Below are positions 23,498-32,085 of a stretch of 64,000 nt of DNA, piece after piece. The translations under genes and the position numbers were made by a program. The stretch's first letter is position 1; each line of letters starts with the position of its first letter. Source of the stretch: Hymenobacter sp. APR13 (GTDB taxonomy: Bacteria > Bacteroidota > Bacteroidia > Cytophagales > Hymenobacteraceae); the NCBI RefSeq assembly GCF_000737515.1, contig NZ_CP006587.1:3405001-3469000 (forward strand). Direction: 5' to 3'. A model generated the notes under the pieces. That model did no database searches. It saw only the letters and a list, made by a program, of their open reading frames with translations, and was not told the DNA's origin.

Positions 23498-24725
23498 AGG
23501 GGTACAGCAGATACTTTTTGCGCGTGGCCTTGTAGCGAGCCAGGGCCGGCTCCCACGACGCCCGGATTTCGGCGGCCGATTTTCCGGCCATAACCTGCAG
23601 TTTGAAACTGGCGTCGCCGGCCAGACCATCAATGCTGCCAATCTGGTTGCTCTGGGTGCGGTCGAAGAACCGGGCTTTGTCGGGGTAGGCTTGGTAGAGC
23701 TGCAGCATCCAGTCGAGGTTGATGCGGCCGGACTTGCGCAGCTGGTTGGTGTCATACGTGCGCAGATCCAGGCCGTAGCACACCTCGTTCATGTACAGCG
23801 GCGCCTCACTCATGCCGGGCAGGCTGACGGGTGTGTAGGAGAAAGTGAAGCTGTTTTTAAGGGCTGGGCTGCCGAGGAGCGCAAACGGAAAGTAGGTGCC
23901 GCGGCCGTGGTTGAGCGCTGTGCCTTCAAACAGGCAGGTAGACGGATACAGTAAAATGCTGTGCTGGGTGTTCAGGTTGGGCGAAGGCTTGACGGGAAGC
24001 GTGTAAGCCATTTCGTGCCGGTAGTTTTTCACCGGAATCACGCGCAGGCGGCACTGCTGCTTGCCGTCCAGCCAGTTTTCCCCGTTGATCATGCGGGCAA
24101 ACTCGCCGACAGTCAGGCCGTGGGCAATCGGCACCGGAAACTGCCCGATGCCGGACTTCAGGCGCAGGTCCAGCACGGGTCCATCCACGAGGTAGCCGTT
24201 GGGGTTTGGCCGGTCCAGAATCAGCAGCTCCTTGTCGTTTTCGGCGCAGGCTTCCATCACGTCGCGCAGCACGTTGATATAGGTGTAGAAGCGGCAGCCC
24301 ACATCCTGGATATCAAACACCATTACGTCCACGCTGGCCAGGTCCTGCGCCGAGGGCTTGCGCTTTTTGCCGTACAGCGAAATAATGTCGATGCCGGTGG
24401 CCGGGTCTTTCTCGTCGGCCACTTTGGCGCCGTTGCTGGCATTGCCCCGGAAGCCGTGTTCCGGCCCGAAGATCTTGACGATGGCAATGCCTCGGGCTAC
24501 CAAGCTGTCGACGAGGTGCCTGCGGCCGATAATGGTGGTTGGGTTGGCCAGAATTCACACGCGCTTGTTGGCGAGGTAAGGCAGGTACGTTTCCGTCTGG
24601 TCGGCAGCCGTCAGGATCGGACGGCTTTTGAGAGTCACTACTGCGGGGCGACTGCCTGGCTCCACCAAGCTGCCAGCGGCTAGGCCGGTGCCCAGCAGCA
24701 CCGCCAAGGCGAGATAGAGCCTCAT
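23496..24725 (-). pseudogene. DUF1343 (NamZ-like exo-N-acetylmuramidase) with an in-frame TGA
   Basis: From the ATG at 24725 the frame codes a signal peptide (MRLYLALAVLLGTGLAAGSL), then 'TYLPYLANKRV', then TGA at 24557-24555, then 'ILANPTTIIGRRHLVDSLVA' and the rest of the family in the same frame. DUF1343 proteins read KRVG(I/L)xxNPT here, so the stop replaces a glycine codon (GGA to TGA). After it, 'VKIFGPEHGFRG', 'VFDIQDVGCRFYTYI', 'LLILDRPNPNG' and 'STCLFEGTALNHGRGT' are intact. The family removes terminal N-acetylmuramic acid from peptidoglycan fragments. Restart at TTG 24503 would lose the signal peptide. It is either a pseudogene or a base-call error. Confidence 0.85.
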
Positions 24726-24878
24726 AATAATGAAAATAGGAGGTGGGGAAGAGGAGAATAACCGGCTGAAACCGCCGCGGGAAGGCTCTCAAGTTAGCAA
24801 ACTTCAGAAGCCAGGAGATGGGCAGTGGCGCCCTGCGGGCTGGCACCGGCATAAAGCATCAAGCCAGCCGAAACGAAA

Positions 24879-24911
24879 ACGGCCCGACCCGCACAAAGCA
24901 GGTCGGGCCGT
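24879..24911 (-). terminator. Terminator after the T9SS amidase gene
   Basis: ACGGCCCGACC pairs perfectly with GGTCGGGCCGT across an 11-nt loop; on the minus strand GTTTTCG follows. It begins 22 nt past the amidase stop. Confidence 0.85.
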
Positions 24912-24932
24912 CTGTCACCCAGAAACGGCCGC

Positions 24933-27179
24933 TTACTGCACCAGCAGGCGCAAATATTCCGTGCGGGAACCAAGCTGCACGGCTACCAGATAAACGCCTG
25001 ATTGCAGGCCGGCGGGCAGGGGGTAGCGCACAGGCTGTCCGCCCAGTATCTTGGTCCGGAAAGCCGGGCCTAACGGCTGGCCCTGCGTGTTGCGCAACTG
25101 CATGGCGGCCGGGCCGTCGTAGTCTGTCACGCTTAGCCAGGCACTGCCCCCGTTTTCCACCGGGTTGGTGATGCTGGCCTGCGGCTTGGTAGTTGCTGCC
25201 TGGCGGCTAACCACCGCCGGGGCCGTGGGAGCCATCCAAGCAGTCGGCTGCGTGGAAACCCGCAGCGTATAGGCCGTGGTGTTGCTGGTAGCCCCGTTGT
25301 AGCCGTACACTCTCACGTAGTAAGTAGCGGCTGGTGCCCCGTTATAAACAAGGGTTTCGGCTGTGGTGCCCGATGAAGTAGAAGCATACAGCAGTGTGCC
25401 GGCGGCATTGTAGAGCTGTAGCTCGTAGTCGGCTGGCAGCGTACCGAGCGTAATTTTAAGGTTGTTGTTGGTGGCGGAGCTGGTGAACTGATACCAGTCC
25501 ACATCGGTGGCCGGGCAGATGTAGGCGGTGTTGTTCACGTTCACGCCTACCGCCTTACTAGCGGTCAGGGTTTCGTTGGCTTCGTAGCTGTCGGTGGGGC
25601 AGGCGGCGGTGCTGCCACCCGTGGAAGTCCAGCTGGCGGCGAAGCCCGGCCGGGTGGTGGCACAGTCAGACCGCAGCTCCAGGTAGAGCTTGCCCGAAGT
25701 GCCGGTGAGCGTGCCCGGGCTGGCGGTGCCGCTGAACTTACCTAGCAGCGGCGCCTGGTTGTTGGCCCCGTTATATACCAGCAGGTGGTCATAGGTGCTT
25801 TCCAGGTCGAAGCTGCTGAACGTGAGCTTCACGCTGGTAGCGCCGGTCGGCGCAATAAGCTGGCATTGGCGCACATCGTTGGGGTAGTTGGCAGTGCTGC
25901 CACCCGCATCATACACGGTACCCGAAGCCGCCGACAAGGTCGTGACGGAAGGCGCATTGTTGACAAGCGTATAGAACCTCTCCCAGTTCCAGTTCACGCC
26001 GGGGTCAGTGTGAGTCTGGTTGGGGAAATGCTGGTGGCCTTTGATTTTGACGCACGCCCCCGTGCTGAATGTGCCCGTGGTGGCTGCCCCGTAAAACGTG
26101 CGCAACCCGCTGATGCCGTAGCCACTGCCCACAATGTCGCGGGCCAGTGCCGCCGAGCTGGTGTACATGGCTGTGGTGTACCAAGAAGCGTCGTTTACGT
26201 AGCCTTCGTGCTCCGTGCCAATGGTGTAGGGGTTTTCGGAGCCGATGTGCCAGGCTTTGTTGGCCTCGCTCACCATCTGCGTCACCTGCCCATCGGAAGA
26301 GCGCACCACGTAGTGCGCCGATACGCTGGACGTACAGTTCTTAAACCAGGAAATGCAGCCGGCGTACGTGCCCTGTACCGTATGGATGGCGTAGTGCGTG
26401 GCAGCCGTACCGCTGCGCGTGCTGTAGTTACAAGTGGTGAAATCAGAAATAGCGGGGCCATAGTCGGTGGAGACGGCCACGGCGTAGGTGGAAGTGCCAG
26501 GGTTGAAGGTTCGTCCTTCTGCCTGCACGTCCTGCGCCGAAATCTGCGTGGTGCCAGCACTCAGTACCTCATAATTAGCCCCGAAGATGGCCGGCAGATT
26601 CAGCTGATAATTCGGAAACCGGTAGCGCAGCTGGTTGTCGGGCTGCGCAAGAAAGCGCAGGACGCTGTACAGGTGCGAGTCGAGAGCAAAAGTACTTACG
26701 GCGTCTTCGCCAAGGGGCAGTTCACTCAGCTCCAGCAGCACAGGCAGATGCCGGGCTGGTTCGGTGGGCTTAAGCTGGCGGGCGTTGGCAAGCTGGGCGT
26801 AGGCTGCCGCGTAGGCCAGAATGTTGGCGCGCGGGTCTTGCTGAATCAGGGTTTCGCTGACGTGCGCCAGCCGGGCCACCAGCCGCAGGTTTTCGCGAAA
26901 TACGCCTTTCCCGTTCGCAAACAGTCCCATCACGCCCGATGGCAGCGGCATACCCGTGCAGCTTTCCGGCTCCTGCGCCGCTATGTGCCGGATGTGGGTC
27001 TGGGTGAAAGATACGGCTTCCAACATGCCACGTGGCACTGCCGGATACTGCCGGTAAGCCTCCGCAAAATACGCGGCATAAGGCGTTTCGGCGATGATAG
27101 CCTGGCGCGCTGCCGTCTGGGCTTCCGCCAAGGGCATCAGGCATAGCATGGCGCCCCAGAAGAGTAGGTGTTTCCTCAT
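24933..27179 (-). CDS. Secreted N-acetylmuramoyl-L-alanine amidase with CUB, PPC and T9SS sorting domains
   Basis: 748 residues from the ATG at 27179; the longer frame adds no domain. Signal peptide MRKHLLFWGAMLCLMPLAEA. A helical region comes first (to about residue 190). An Amidase_2 domain follows at about 220-400, with zinc-ligand-like 'ATHYAIHTVQGTYAGC', 'AHYVVRSSDGQVTQMV', 'IGTEHEGYVND' and 'GHQHFPNQTHTDPG'. Next are a CUB-like domain (about 410-510, 'STYDHLLVYNGANNQAPLLG'), a PPC domain (about 520-630, 'ATDVDWYQF', 'YYVRVYGYNG'), and a C-terminal type IX sorting domain (last 80 residues, 'LPAGLQSGVYLVAVQLGSRT'). It should hydrolyse peptidoglycan outside the cell or at the surface. The promoter at 27223-27253 fits. 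Confidence 0.9.
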   Translation of the reverse strand: MRKHLLFWGAMLCLMPLAEAQTAARQAIIAETPYAAYFAEAYRQYPAVPRGMLEAVSFTQTHIRHIAAQEPESCTGMPLPSGVMGLFANGKGVFRENLRLVARLAHVSETLIQQDPRANILAYAAAYAQLANARQLKPTEPARHLPVLLELSELPLGEDAVSTFALDSHLYSVLRFLAQPDNQLRYRFPNYQLNLPAIFGANYEVLSAGTTQISAQDVQAEGRTFNPGTSTYAVAVSTDYGPAISDFTTCNYSTRSGTAATHYAIHTVQGTYAGCISWFKNCTSSVSAHYVVRSSDGQVTQMVSEANKAWHIGSENPYTIGTEHEGYVNDASWYTTAMYTSSAALARDIVGSGYGISGLRTFYGAATTGTFSTGACVKIKGHQHFPNQTHTDPGVNWNWERFYTLVNNAPSVTTLSAASGTVYDAGGSTANYPNDVRQCQLIAPTGATSVKLTFSSFDLESTYDHLLVYNGANNQAPLLGKFSGTASPGTLTGTSGKLYLELRSDCATTRPGFAASWTSTGGSTAACPTDSYEANETLTASKAVGVNVNNTAYICPATDVDWYQFTSSATNNNLKITLGTLPADYELQLYNAAGTLLYASTSSGTTAETLVYNGAPAATYYVRVYGYNGATSNTTAYTLRVSTQPTAWMAPTAPAVVSRQAATTKPQASITNPVENGGSAWLSVTDYDGPAAMQLRNTQGQPLGPAFRTKILGGQPVRYPLPAGLQSGVYLVAVQLGSRTEYLRLLVQ

Positions 27180-27222
27180 AAAATATAACCAAAGAGAGTT
27201 AGTTGGTGGAGCTTTGGTGAGA

Positions 27223-27253
27223 ATAAGGTAGGGATAGTGGGCTCTAAGGCAAA
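27223..27253 (-). promoter_or_regulatory. Promoter of the amidase gene (TTTG, 19 nt, TACCTTAT)
   Basis: On the minus strand TTTG (27253 to 27250) is followed after 19 nt by TACCTTAT (27230 to 27223), two mismatches from TAnnTTTG. The spacing equals that of the perfect promoter at 43884. The ATG is 43 nt downstream. Confidence 0.5.
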
Positions 27254-27350
27254 CTTTTATGCGGGAATTTTGGCTGTCTGCCAAAATTATGTTTCTGTAA
27301 AAGATACAAGTCGCCAGTGCCATTGGCAGAACGCTCCGGGTGCCATAATA

Positions 27351-27384
27351 CAGAAAGCGCCACCCAGTTGGGTGACGCTTTCTG
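27351..27384. terminator. Hairpin between the DUF6370-like gene and the amidase promoter
   Basis: CAGAAAGCG pairs with CGCTTTCTG, and an inner CACCC/GGGTG extends the stem. It is 45 nt downstream of the minus-strand gene ending at 27429, with only a weak T tract. Confidence 0.6.
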
Positions 27385-27428
27385 GAAAATACTGCAGCTG
27401 CCACCCAATCGGGGGCAACGGCTGCAAG

Positions 27429-27785
27429 CTACTTGGCCTTAGCCGGCTCAGGCAGCACCCTGAAGTACGTTGCCTTAAACCGGTTGTCCACGATTTCGCC
27501 CTGCACTTCGGCCTTGCGCACGGTGTTGCAGAAGCCGTTGTTGGCGTGGGCGTCGCCGTGCGAGTCGATGGTGGTGCCGTCCACGAAATAGGCCTTGCCG
27601 TTCAGCCGGATGGCCAGGTCGCAGTCCTTGCCCTTCAGGCCCAGGCGGCACTGCCCGCAGGAGGCGTCAACCAGCAGCACCTCCTTGGTTTTGTCGGGCG
27701 TGGCCATAGCGGCGGCTGGGGCCTGGGCGTAGGCGGCAGAGGTGATGGCGAAAGCCAGCAGCAGAGAGGTCAGGAAGGGTTTCAT
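27429..27785 (-). CDS. Small secreted cysteine protein, DUF6370-like
   Basis: 118 residues from the ATG at 27785. Signal peptide MKPFLTSLLLAFAITSAAYA. The mature part 'VLLVDASCGQCRLGLKGKDC' followed by 'DLAIRLNGKAYFVDGTTID' and 'GDAHANNGFCNTVRKAEVQG' has a CxxC pair plus two further cysteines. From memory this is the DUF6370 pattern. The CxxC and 'HGDAH' elements suggest metal or heme contact or a redox role, but no function is established. It has its own hairpins on both sides. Confidence 0.78.
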   Translation of the reverse strand: MKPFLTSLLLAFAITSAAYAQAPAAAMATPDKTKEVLLVDASCGQCRLGLKGKDCDLAIRLNGKAYFVDGTTIDSHGDAHANNGFCNTVRKAEVQGEIVDNRFKATYFRVLPEPAKAK

Positions 27786-27850
27786 AGAATGCCGGTTCAA
27801 CTGAAGAAAGCGCCTGGAGAAGGGCCGCAGTCAGAAAAATACGAAAAGAA

Positions 27851-27880
27851 AACTGCCCGCCCGGATTCGGGCGGGCAGTT
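27851..27880 (-). terminator. Terminator after menB
   Basis: AACTGCCCGCCCG pairs perfectly with CGGGCGGGCAGTT around a 4-nt loop; the minus strand continues with TTTTCTTTTCG. It lies 28 nt past the menB stop. Confidence 0.92.
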
Positions 27881-27908
27881 GCCGTTGAATGGTGGCCGGT
27901 ATCCGGCG

Positions 27909-28733
27909 TTACGGAAACTTCGGATACTTCGAGAAGTCAGGCTGGCGCTTCTCGATGAAGGCGTTGCGGCCTTCCTTGGCTTCCTCGGAGAGGTAGTAGA
28001 GCAGCGTGGCGTTGCCGGCCAGCTCCTGAATGCCGGCCTGGCCATCAAGCTCGGCGTTGAAGCTGGATTTGAGCATGCGCAGCGCCAGCGGGCTTTTCTG
28101 CAGGATCTTGTGGCACCAGGCCACGGTGGTTTCCTCCAGCTTGTCCAGCGGCACCACTTTGTTTACGAGGCCCATGTCGAGGGCTTCCTGGGCGTCGTAC
28201 TGGTCGCAGAGGAACCAGATTTCGCGGGCCTTCTTCTGGCCCACCACGCGGGCGAGGTAGGAGGCCCCGAAGCCACCATCGAACGAGCCCACGTTCGGGC
28301 CGGTCTGGCCGAAACGGGCGTTTTCGGCGGCAATGCTCAGGTCGCAGACCACGTGCAGCACGTGCCCCCCCCCGATGGCCCAGCCGGCCACCATAGCCAC
28401 TACCGGCTTCGGGATGGAGCGGATGATTTTCTGGAGCTCCAGCACGTTCAGGCGGGGCACGGTGTCCTCGCCCACGTAGCCGCCGTGGCCGCGTACGCTC
28501 TGGTCGCCGCCCGAGCAGAAGGCCTTGCCGCCCTCACCCGTCAGGATGATCACGCCGATGTCGATGCGGTCCTGGCAGATGCGCATGGCCTCAATCATCT
28601 CCTGCACCGTGAGGGGTGTGAAGGCGTTGTGCACCTGCGGGCGGTTGATGCTGATTTTGGCGATGCCTCCGTGCTGGGTGAAGAGGATTTCGCGGAACTC
28701 CTTAATCGGAGTCCAAGTGAGTTGCTCTGACAT
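27909..28733 (-). CDS. menB: 1,4-Dihydroxy-2-naphthoyl-CoA synthase (MenB)
   Basis: 274 residues. Crotonase-fold motifs specific to MenB are present: '[16 protein letters not shown]', '[14 protein letters not shown]', '[19 protein letters not shown]', '[19 protein letters not shown]' and a C-terminal '[20 protein letters not shown]'. It closes the second ring in menaquinone synthesis by condensing o-succinylbenzoyl-CoA. The length is normal. The start (ATG at 28733) follows a palindromic repeat that separates it from menD, and a strong terminator ends the unit. It is intact although menD upstream is interrupted. Confidence 0.97.
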   Translation of the reverse strand: MSEQLTWTPIKEFREILFTQHGGIAKISINRPQVHNAFTPLTVQEMIEAMRICQDRIDIGVIILTGEGGKAFCSGGDQSVRGHGGYVGEDTVPRLNVLELQKIIRSIPKPVVAMVAGWAIGGGHVLHVVCDLSIAAENARFGQTGPNVGSFDGGFGASYLARVVGQKKAREIWFLCDQYDAQEALDMGLVNKVVPLDKLEETTVAWCHKILQKSPLALRMLKSSFNAELDGQAGIQELAGNATLLYYLSEEAKEGRNAFIEKRQPDFSKYPKFP

Positions 28734-28750
28734 AGAATGAACTGGTTTCT

Positions 28751-28841
28751 GCGCCCTCTGCGAAATCCCTGCGCCCTCTGCGGGCTACGTCGTTGGTACG
28801 TCTTTAGCCCGCAGAGGGCGCAGAGGTTTCGCAGAGGGCGC
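28751..28841. repeat. GCGCCCTCTGCG inverted repeat between menD and menB
   Basis: 28751-28787 and 28805-28841 are inverted copies (35 of 37), each with two GCGCCCTCTGCG units. The loop is 17 nt. The element fills nearly the whole 114-nt gap and starts 6 nt past the menD stop. Confidence 0.88.
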
Positions 28842-28847
28842 GGTGTG

Positions 28848-30759
28848 CTAGTGTGAAAAAGAAGTGCGGACCAGGGCCCGGTAGTGTTCAAAGAATTCGG
28901 CGTTGGTGGCGCTGTCGGTGGTGATTTCCAGCAGCGCCGCGCCGGTTTCGGCTGCAAAGAAAACCGGTAGCGCCGACTCTAGTTCAGCAAAAGTGGAAAC
29001 GGCCTGGTAGTGCAGCCCAAAATCCCGGGCCGTATTCTCGGCGCGCAGCGGCTGCCGCGTCTCGAAGAACTCCTCCAGCTCGGGCTGCTGGCGGGGCCCC
29101 TCGATGAGCCGGAAAATGCCGCCCGCGTGGTTGTTGAGCAGCACCAAGCGCAGGTTAGGGGTAGGGTAGTTGTGCCAGAAGGCGTTGCGGTCATAGAAGA
29201 AGGCCACGTCGCCGGTAAGCAGCACCACCGGGCGGCCGGGCTGGGCCAGGGCCGCGCCCACGGCCGTGCTGGTGCACCCGTCGATGCCGCTGGTGCCGCG
29301 GTTGGCAAAGATTTCCACGGTGCGGCCAGCCGGCACGCCCAGGATGTTGGCGTAGCGCACGGCCATGCTGTTGGCCAGGTGCAGCGCCGTGCGGTCGGGG
29401 AGGTGCTGCAGGGCGCGGTAGATGGCCGTGAATTCGTTGAACGGCTGGTTGGGCTGCTGCATGAAATCCTGCAGGAAGCCGGTCGCCCAGCTTTCGGCGG
29501 CCAGCCAGGGCTTGAGATAAGCGGCTTTGGCCGGGTCGGCGTCCGGCGTGGGCCAGCTCAGCCGCACCGGCTCGCCCAGCGGCTGCGGGCGCGGGGCTAC
29601 GCGGGTGGCGTCCTGGGCGGGGACCTCACCCCCCGGACCCCCTCTCCAAAAGAGAGGGGGAGCCTGACGATTCAACGAATCCTACATCTGACTTCTCCCT
29701 GCTTTTGGAGAGGGGGCTGGGGGGTGAGGTCAGCGCCGCAAAGAAATCAACCGGCTCCATGCGCACCACTTTGGTCAGCGACTGGAACGTGTCGGCTACA
29801 GGGCCGGCGGGCTGGATGTGCCAGTGCTGGGCGGGTTTGGCGTTGCGCAGGTAGAGCTTGAGGGCTTTGGAAATCAAGGATTGGCCGAAGGTGATGAGCA
29901 GCTCCGGCTTCAGGGCTTCCTTGAGGCCGGGCTCCGGCACGGCCATGAATACATCCTGGCGGCCGAGGGGGCGCAGGCGCTGGTCGTAGGTGGCGGCGGC
30001 GGGCAGGTGCAGGTTGGCAATCAGGTCGCCGACGACGGGCACGTGGTGGATGGCCGCAAACTGCTGCAGCGCCAGCAGCAGCTCCGTATCGGCGGGGTGC
30101 TGGCCGGCCACCACCAGCACGCGGCTGGTGCCGCGGATGGCTTCGTGCAGCTCCTGTAGTACGGCGGCGGGCAGCTGCGGCCGGCCGGGCAGCTCGCGCG
30201 TCACCTTCACTGGACCAAACTGCAGCTCCTCGCCCTGCTTAGGGTAGAACGGCTCGCGCAGCGGCACGTTCACCTGCACTGGCCCGGCCGGAAACTGCTC
30301 GGCCAGCCCGACGGCCTCGCTCACAATGCGCGTGGCGTGCCACTGCGCGTCGGTGTGCGTGGTGTCGGCCGGAAACGTGAACGAGCCTTTGGCGTGGGCT
30401 CCGTACAGGTCGGTTTGCCGGATGGTCTGGCCGTCGAGCTGATCAATCCATTCCGGCGGCCGGTCTGCCGTGAACAGCACCAGCGGAATCTGCTGAAAGT
30501 AGGCCTCGGCCACGGCGGGCGCGTAGTTGAGGCCGGCCGTGCCGGAGGTGCACACCAGCGCCACCGCCCGCCGCTGGGCCTGGGCCAAACCCAGCGCAAT
30601 AAAGGCCGCCGCCCGCTCGTCGGGCACCGTGCGTACCGCAATGCCCGGGTGGCGCGCAAAGGCAATGGTGAGCGGTGCGCATCGGCTGCCCGGCGAAAGT
30701 ACCACGTCGGTGATACCCAGCTGCACGCAGATTTCGGGAATATTATGGACGGCTTGCAT
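28848..30759 (-). pseudogene. menD: menD (SEPHCHC synthase) interrupted by a palindromic element and a one-base shift
   Basis: The N-terminal part (ATG at 30759 to a stop at 29626) has 'DVVLSPGSRCAPLTIAF' and 'ALVCTSGTAGLNYAPAVAEA'. The C-terminal part, in another frame down to 28848, has 'ANRGTSGIDGCTSTAVGAAL' and the thiamine-diphosphate motif 'GDVAFFYDRNAFWHN'. Together they are a complete MenD, which condenses isochorismate with 2-oxoglutarate. The break lies inside a 110-bp palindromic element (29622-29731). If the left arm lacked one base, as the right arm does, the frame would run through as 'LERGLGGEVPAQDATRVAP'. So menD may be intact with an element-encoded insert and one sequencing or mutational indel. 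menF is 102 nt upstream. Confidence 0.88.
29622..29731. repeat. Palindromic element inside the menD reading frame
   Basis: The left arm 29622-29652 (GACCTCACCCCCCGGACCCC onwards) and the right arm 29702-29731 are inverted copies. They differ by one indel and one substitution (GGA against AG in the middle). Total length is 110 bp with a 49-nt centre. It is related to the element at 10052-10163. Confidence 0.92.
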
Positions 30760-30768
30760 AGGCGGTAG

Positions 30769-30788
30769 CGCCAAGCTCCAGCTTGGCG
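30769..30788. repeat. Short perfect hairpin between menF and menD
   Basis: CGCCAAGCT, two C, AGCTTGGCG. It lies 10 nt upstream of the menD start; it could modulate menD translation or be a small mobile repeat. Confidence 0.6.
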
Positions 30789-30861
30789 AGTCGGTGGACG
30801 GTGTGCGTTGAACAGCTTACGAGCCGAGACGTTCAACGATTCATCAGGCCGGAACCTGGCG

Positions 30862-32085
30862 TTACTTCAGAATAGCTCCTACGGTGCGCAGCTTCAGTTC
30901 GGTTTCCTGCCACTCGCGGGCCGGGTCGGAGTCGACGGTGAGGCCGGTGCCGGCGTAGAGGATGGCCTCGGTGGGCCGCAGCTGCAGGCAGCGCAGGTTC
31001 ACGTAGAGGCGGGCCACGCCGGCGTCGGGCAGGTTTACAGGGCCCAGGAAGCCGCTGTAGTAGGCCCGGTCGTAGCCTTCGTGGCGGGCAATGAAGTCGA
31101 GGGCCGCCTGCCGGGGCATACCGCCCACGGCCGACGTAGGGTGCAGCAGCCGCAGCATATCGGTGCCCAGCGTGGCAAAGGGCACCTTGCGCAAGTCCAC
31201 GGCAAAGTCGGTGCGCAGGTGCAGCACCTCGCCGGCGGCCACGGTGCGCGGCCCGGTTTCCTGGTACTCGCGCAGCCGCAACTGCTTGAAGCAGTTGACG
31301 ATGTAGCGCGCTACCAGGGCCTGCTCCTCGATTTCCTTCTGCCGCCAGATGGCCTCACTGGGTTGGTGGCCGGGCAGCAGCGGCTGCGTGCCGGCCAGGG
31401 CCATCGTCCGGAATACGCCGTCGGCGCCTACCTCGGCCAGCACCTCGGGCGTGGCGCCCAGCCAGGTGCCCACGCCCGGCGCACTCACCACCGACACAAA
31501 GGCGTTGGGGTAGCGCGCCTGCAGCTCCTCGAAGGCTGCCAGCACATCAAACCCGGCGGGCAGCTCCCGCCGCACGGCCCGGCTGCTCACCACTTTCTGC
31601 ACCTGCCCGCTGGCAATGGCCGCCACGCCGGTTTGCACTAGCGCCTCATACTCGGGCTGTGAGGCGGTGGCTGGGGCGGGCTGCGGGCTCACGTGCCAGG
31701 GCAGCGGAGCCTTAGCAGGCAGCGCCATAAATTGCTGCCTCAGGGCCGGCAGCCGCGCTGCTGCCGTGGCGCTGACCTGGATTTCGTCAGGCCGGGCCAG
31801 ATCAAAAAACAGGTCGGCTGGCAGAAACAGCGGCGGGTTGTGGTCGGAATCCTGGAAGGGGAAGAAGGCGAAGCCGGCCGGGGCCGTGGCTTCCAGCGCC
31901 GGCGGCAAGCCCACGTAGGCGGCCTCCACCCGCAAACTCAGGCAGAGCCGGGCGTGGGTGGCGCCGGGCAGCCGCCACAGCGCCACGGGCCGGCCGCTGC
32001 TCAGGGCCAGCGCTACCAGCTGCCGCTGGCGGGCGGACGGGGCCAAGTCGGCGGGGTGCCAGGGCAGGCGCTGCAGGCTGCTCAC
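30862..32085 (-). CDS. menF: Isochorismate synthase (MenF)
   Basis: 407 residues from a GTG at 32085 that overlaps the upstream TGA stop as GTGA; the longer frame would run antisense-like through the thioesterase gene. The chorismate-binding domain fills the C-terminal 260 residues: 'SGQVQKVVSSRAVRRELP', 'TWLGATPEVLAEV', 'FRTMALAGTQPL', 'RQKEIEEQALVARYIV', 'LHLRTDFAVDL', 'LLHPTSAVGGMPRQAAL', 'REWQETELKLRT'. It converts chorismate to isochorismate, the first step towards menaquinone. The GTGA overlap indicates translational coupling to the thioesterase. menD follows. Confidence 0.93.
   Translation of the reverse strand: MSSLQRLPWHPADLAPSARQRQLVALALSSGRPVALWRLPGATHARLCLSLRVEAAYVGLPPALEATAPAGFAFFPFQDSDHNPPLFLPADLFFDLARPDEIQVSATAAARLPALRQQFMALPAKAPLPWHVSPQPAPATASQPEYEALVQTGVAAIASGQVQKVVSSRAVRRELPAGFDVLAAFEELQARYPNAFVSVVSAPGVGTWLGATPEVLAEVGADGVFRTMALAGTQPLLPGHQPSEAIWRQKEIEEQALVARYIVNCFKQLRLREYQETGPRTVAAGEVLHLRTDFAVDLRKVPFATLGTDMLRLLHPTSAVGGMPRQAALDFIARHEGYDRAYYSGFLGPVNLPDAGVARLYVNLRCLQLRPTEAILYAGTGLTVDSDPAREWQETELKLRTVGAILK

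Noticed and set aside
24503..24557. Selenocysteine or readthrough at the DUF1343 TGA
   Set aside because: The family has glycine, not cysteine, at this position, and no SECIS-like hairpin is apparent just downstream.
25785..27146. 453-codon frame antisense to the T9SS amidase
   Set aside because: No recognisable domain, whereas the minus strand encodes a complete multi-domain protein.
29626..29675. Two separate genes instead of one interrupted menD
   Set aside because: Each half carries only half of the MenD domains, they abut inside a repeat, and a one-base change joins the frames.
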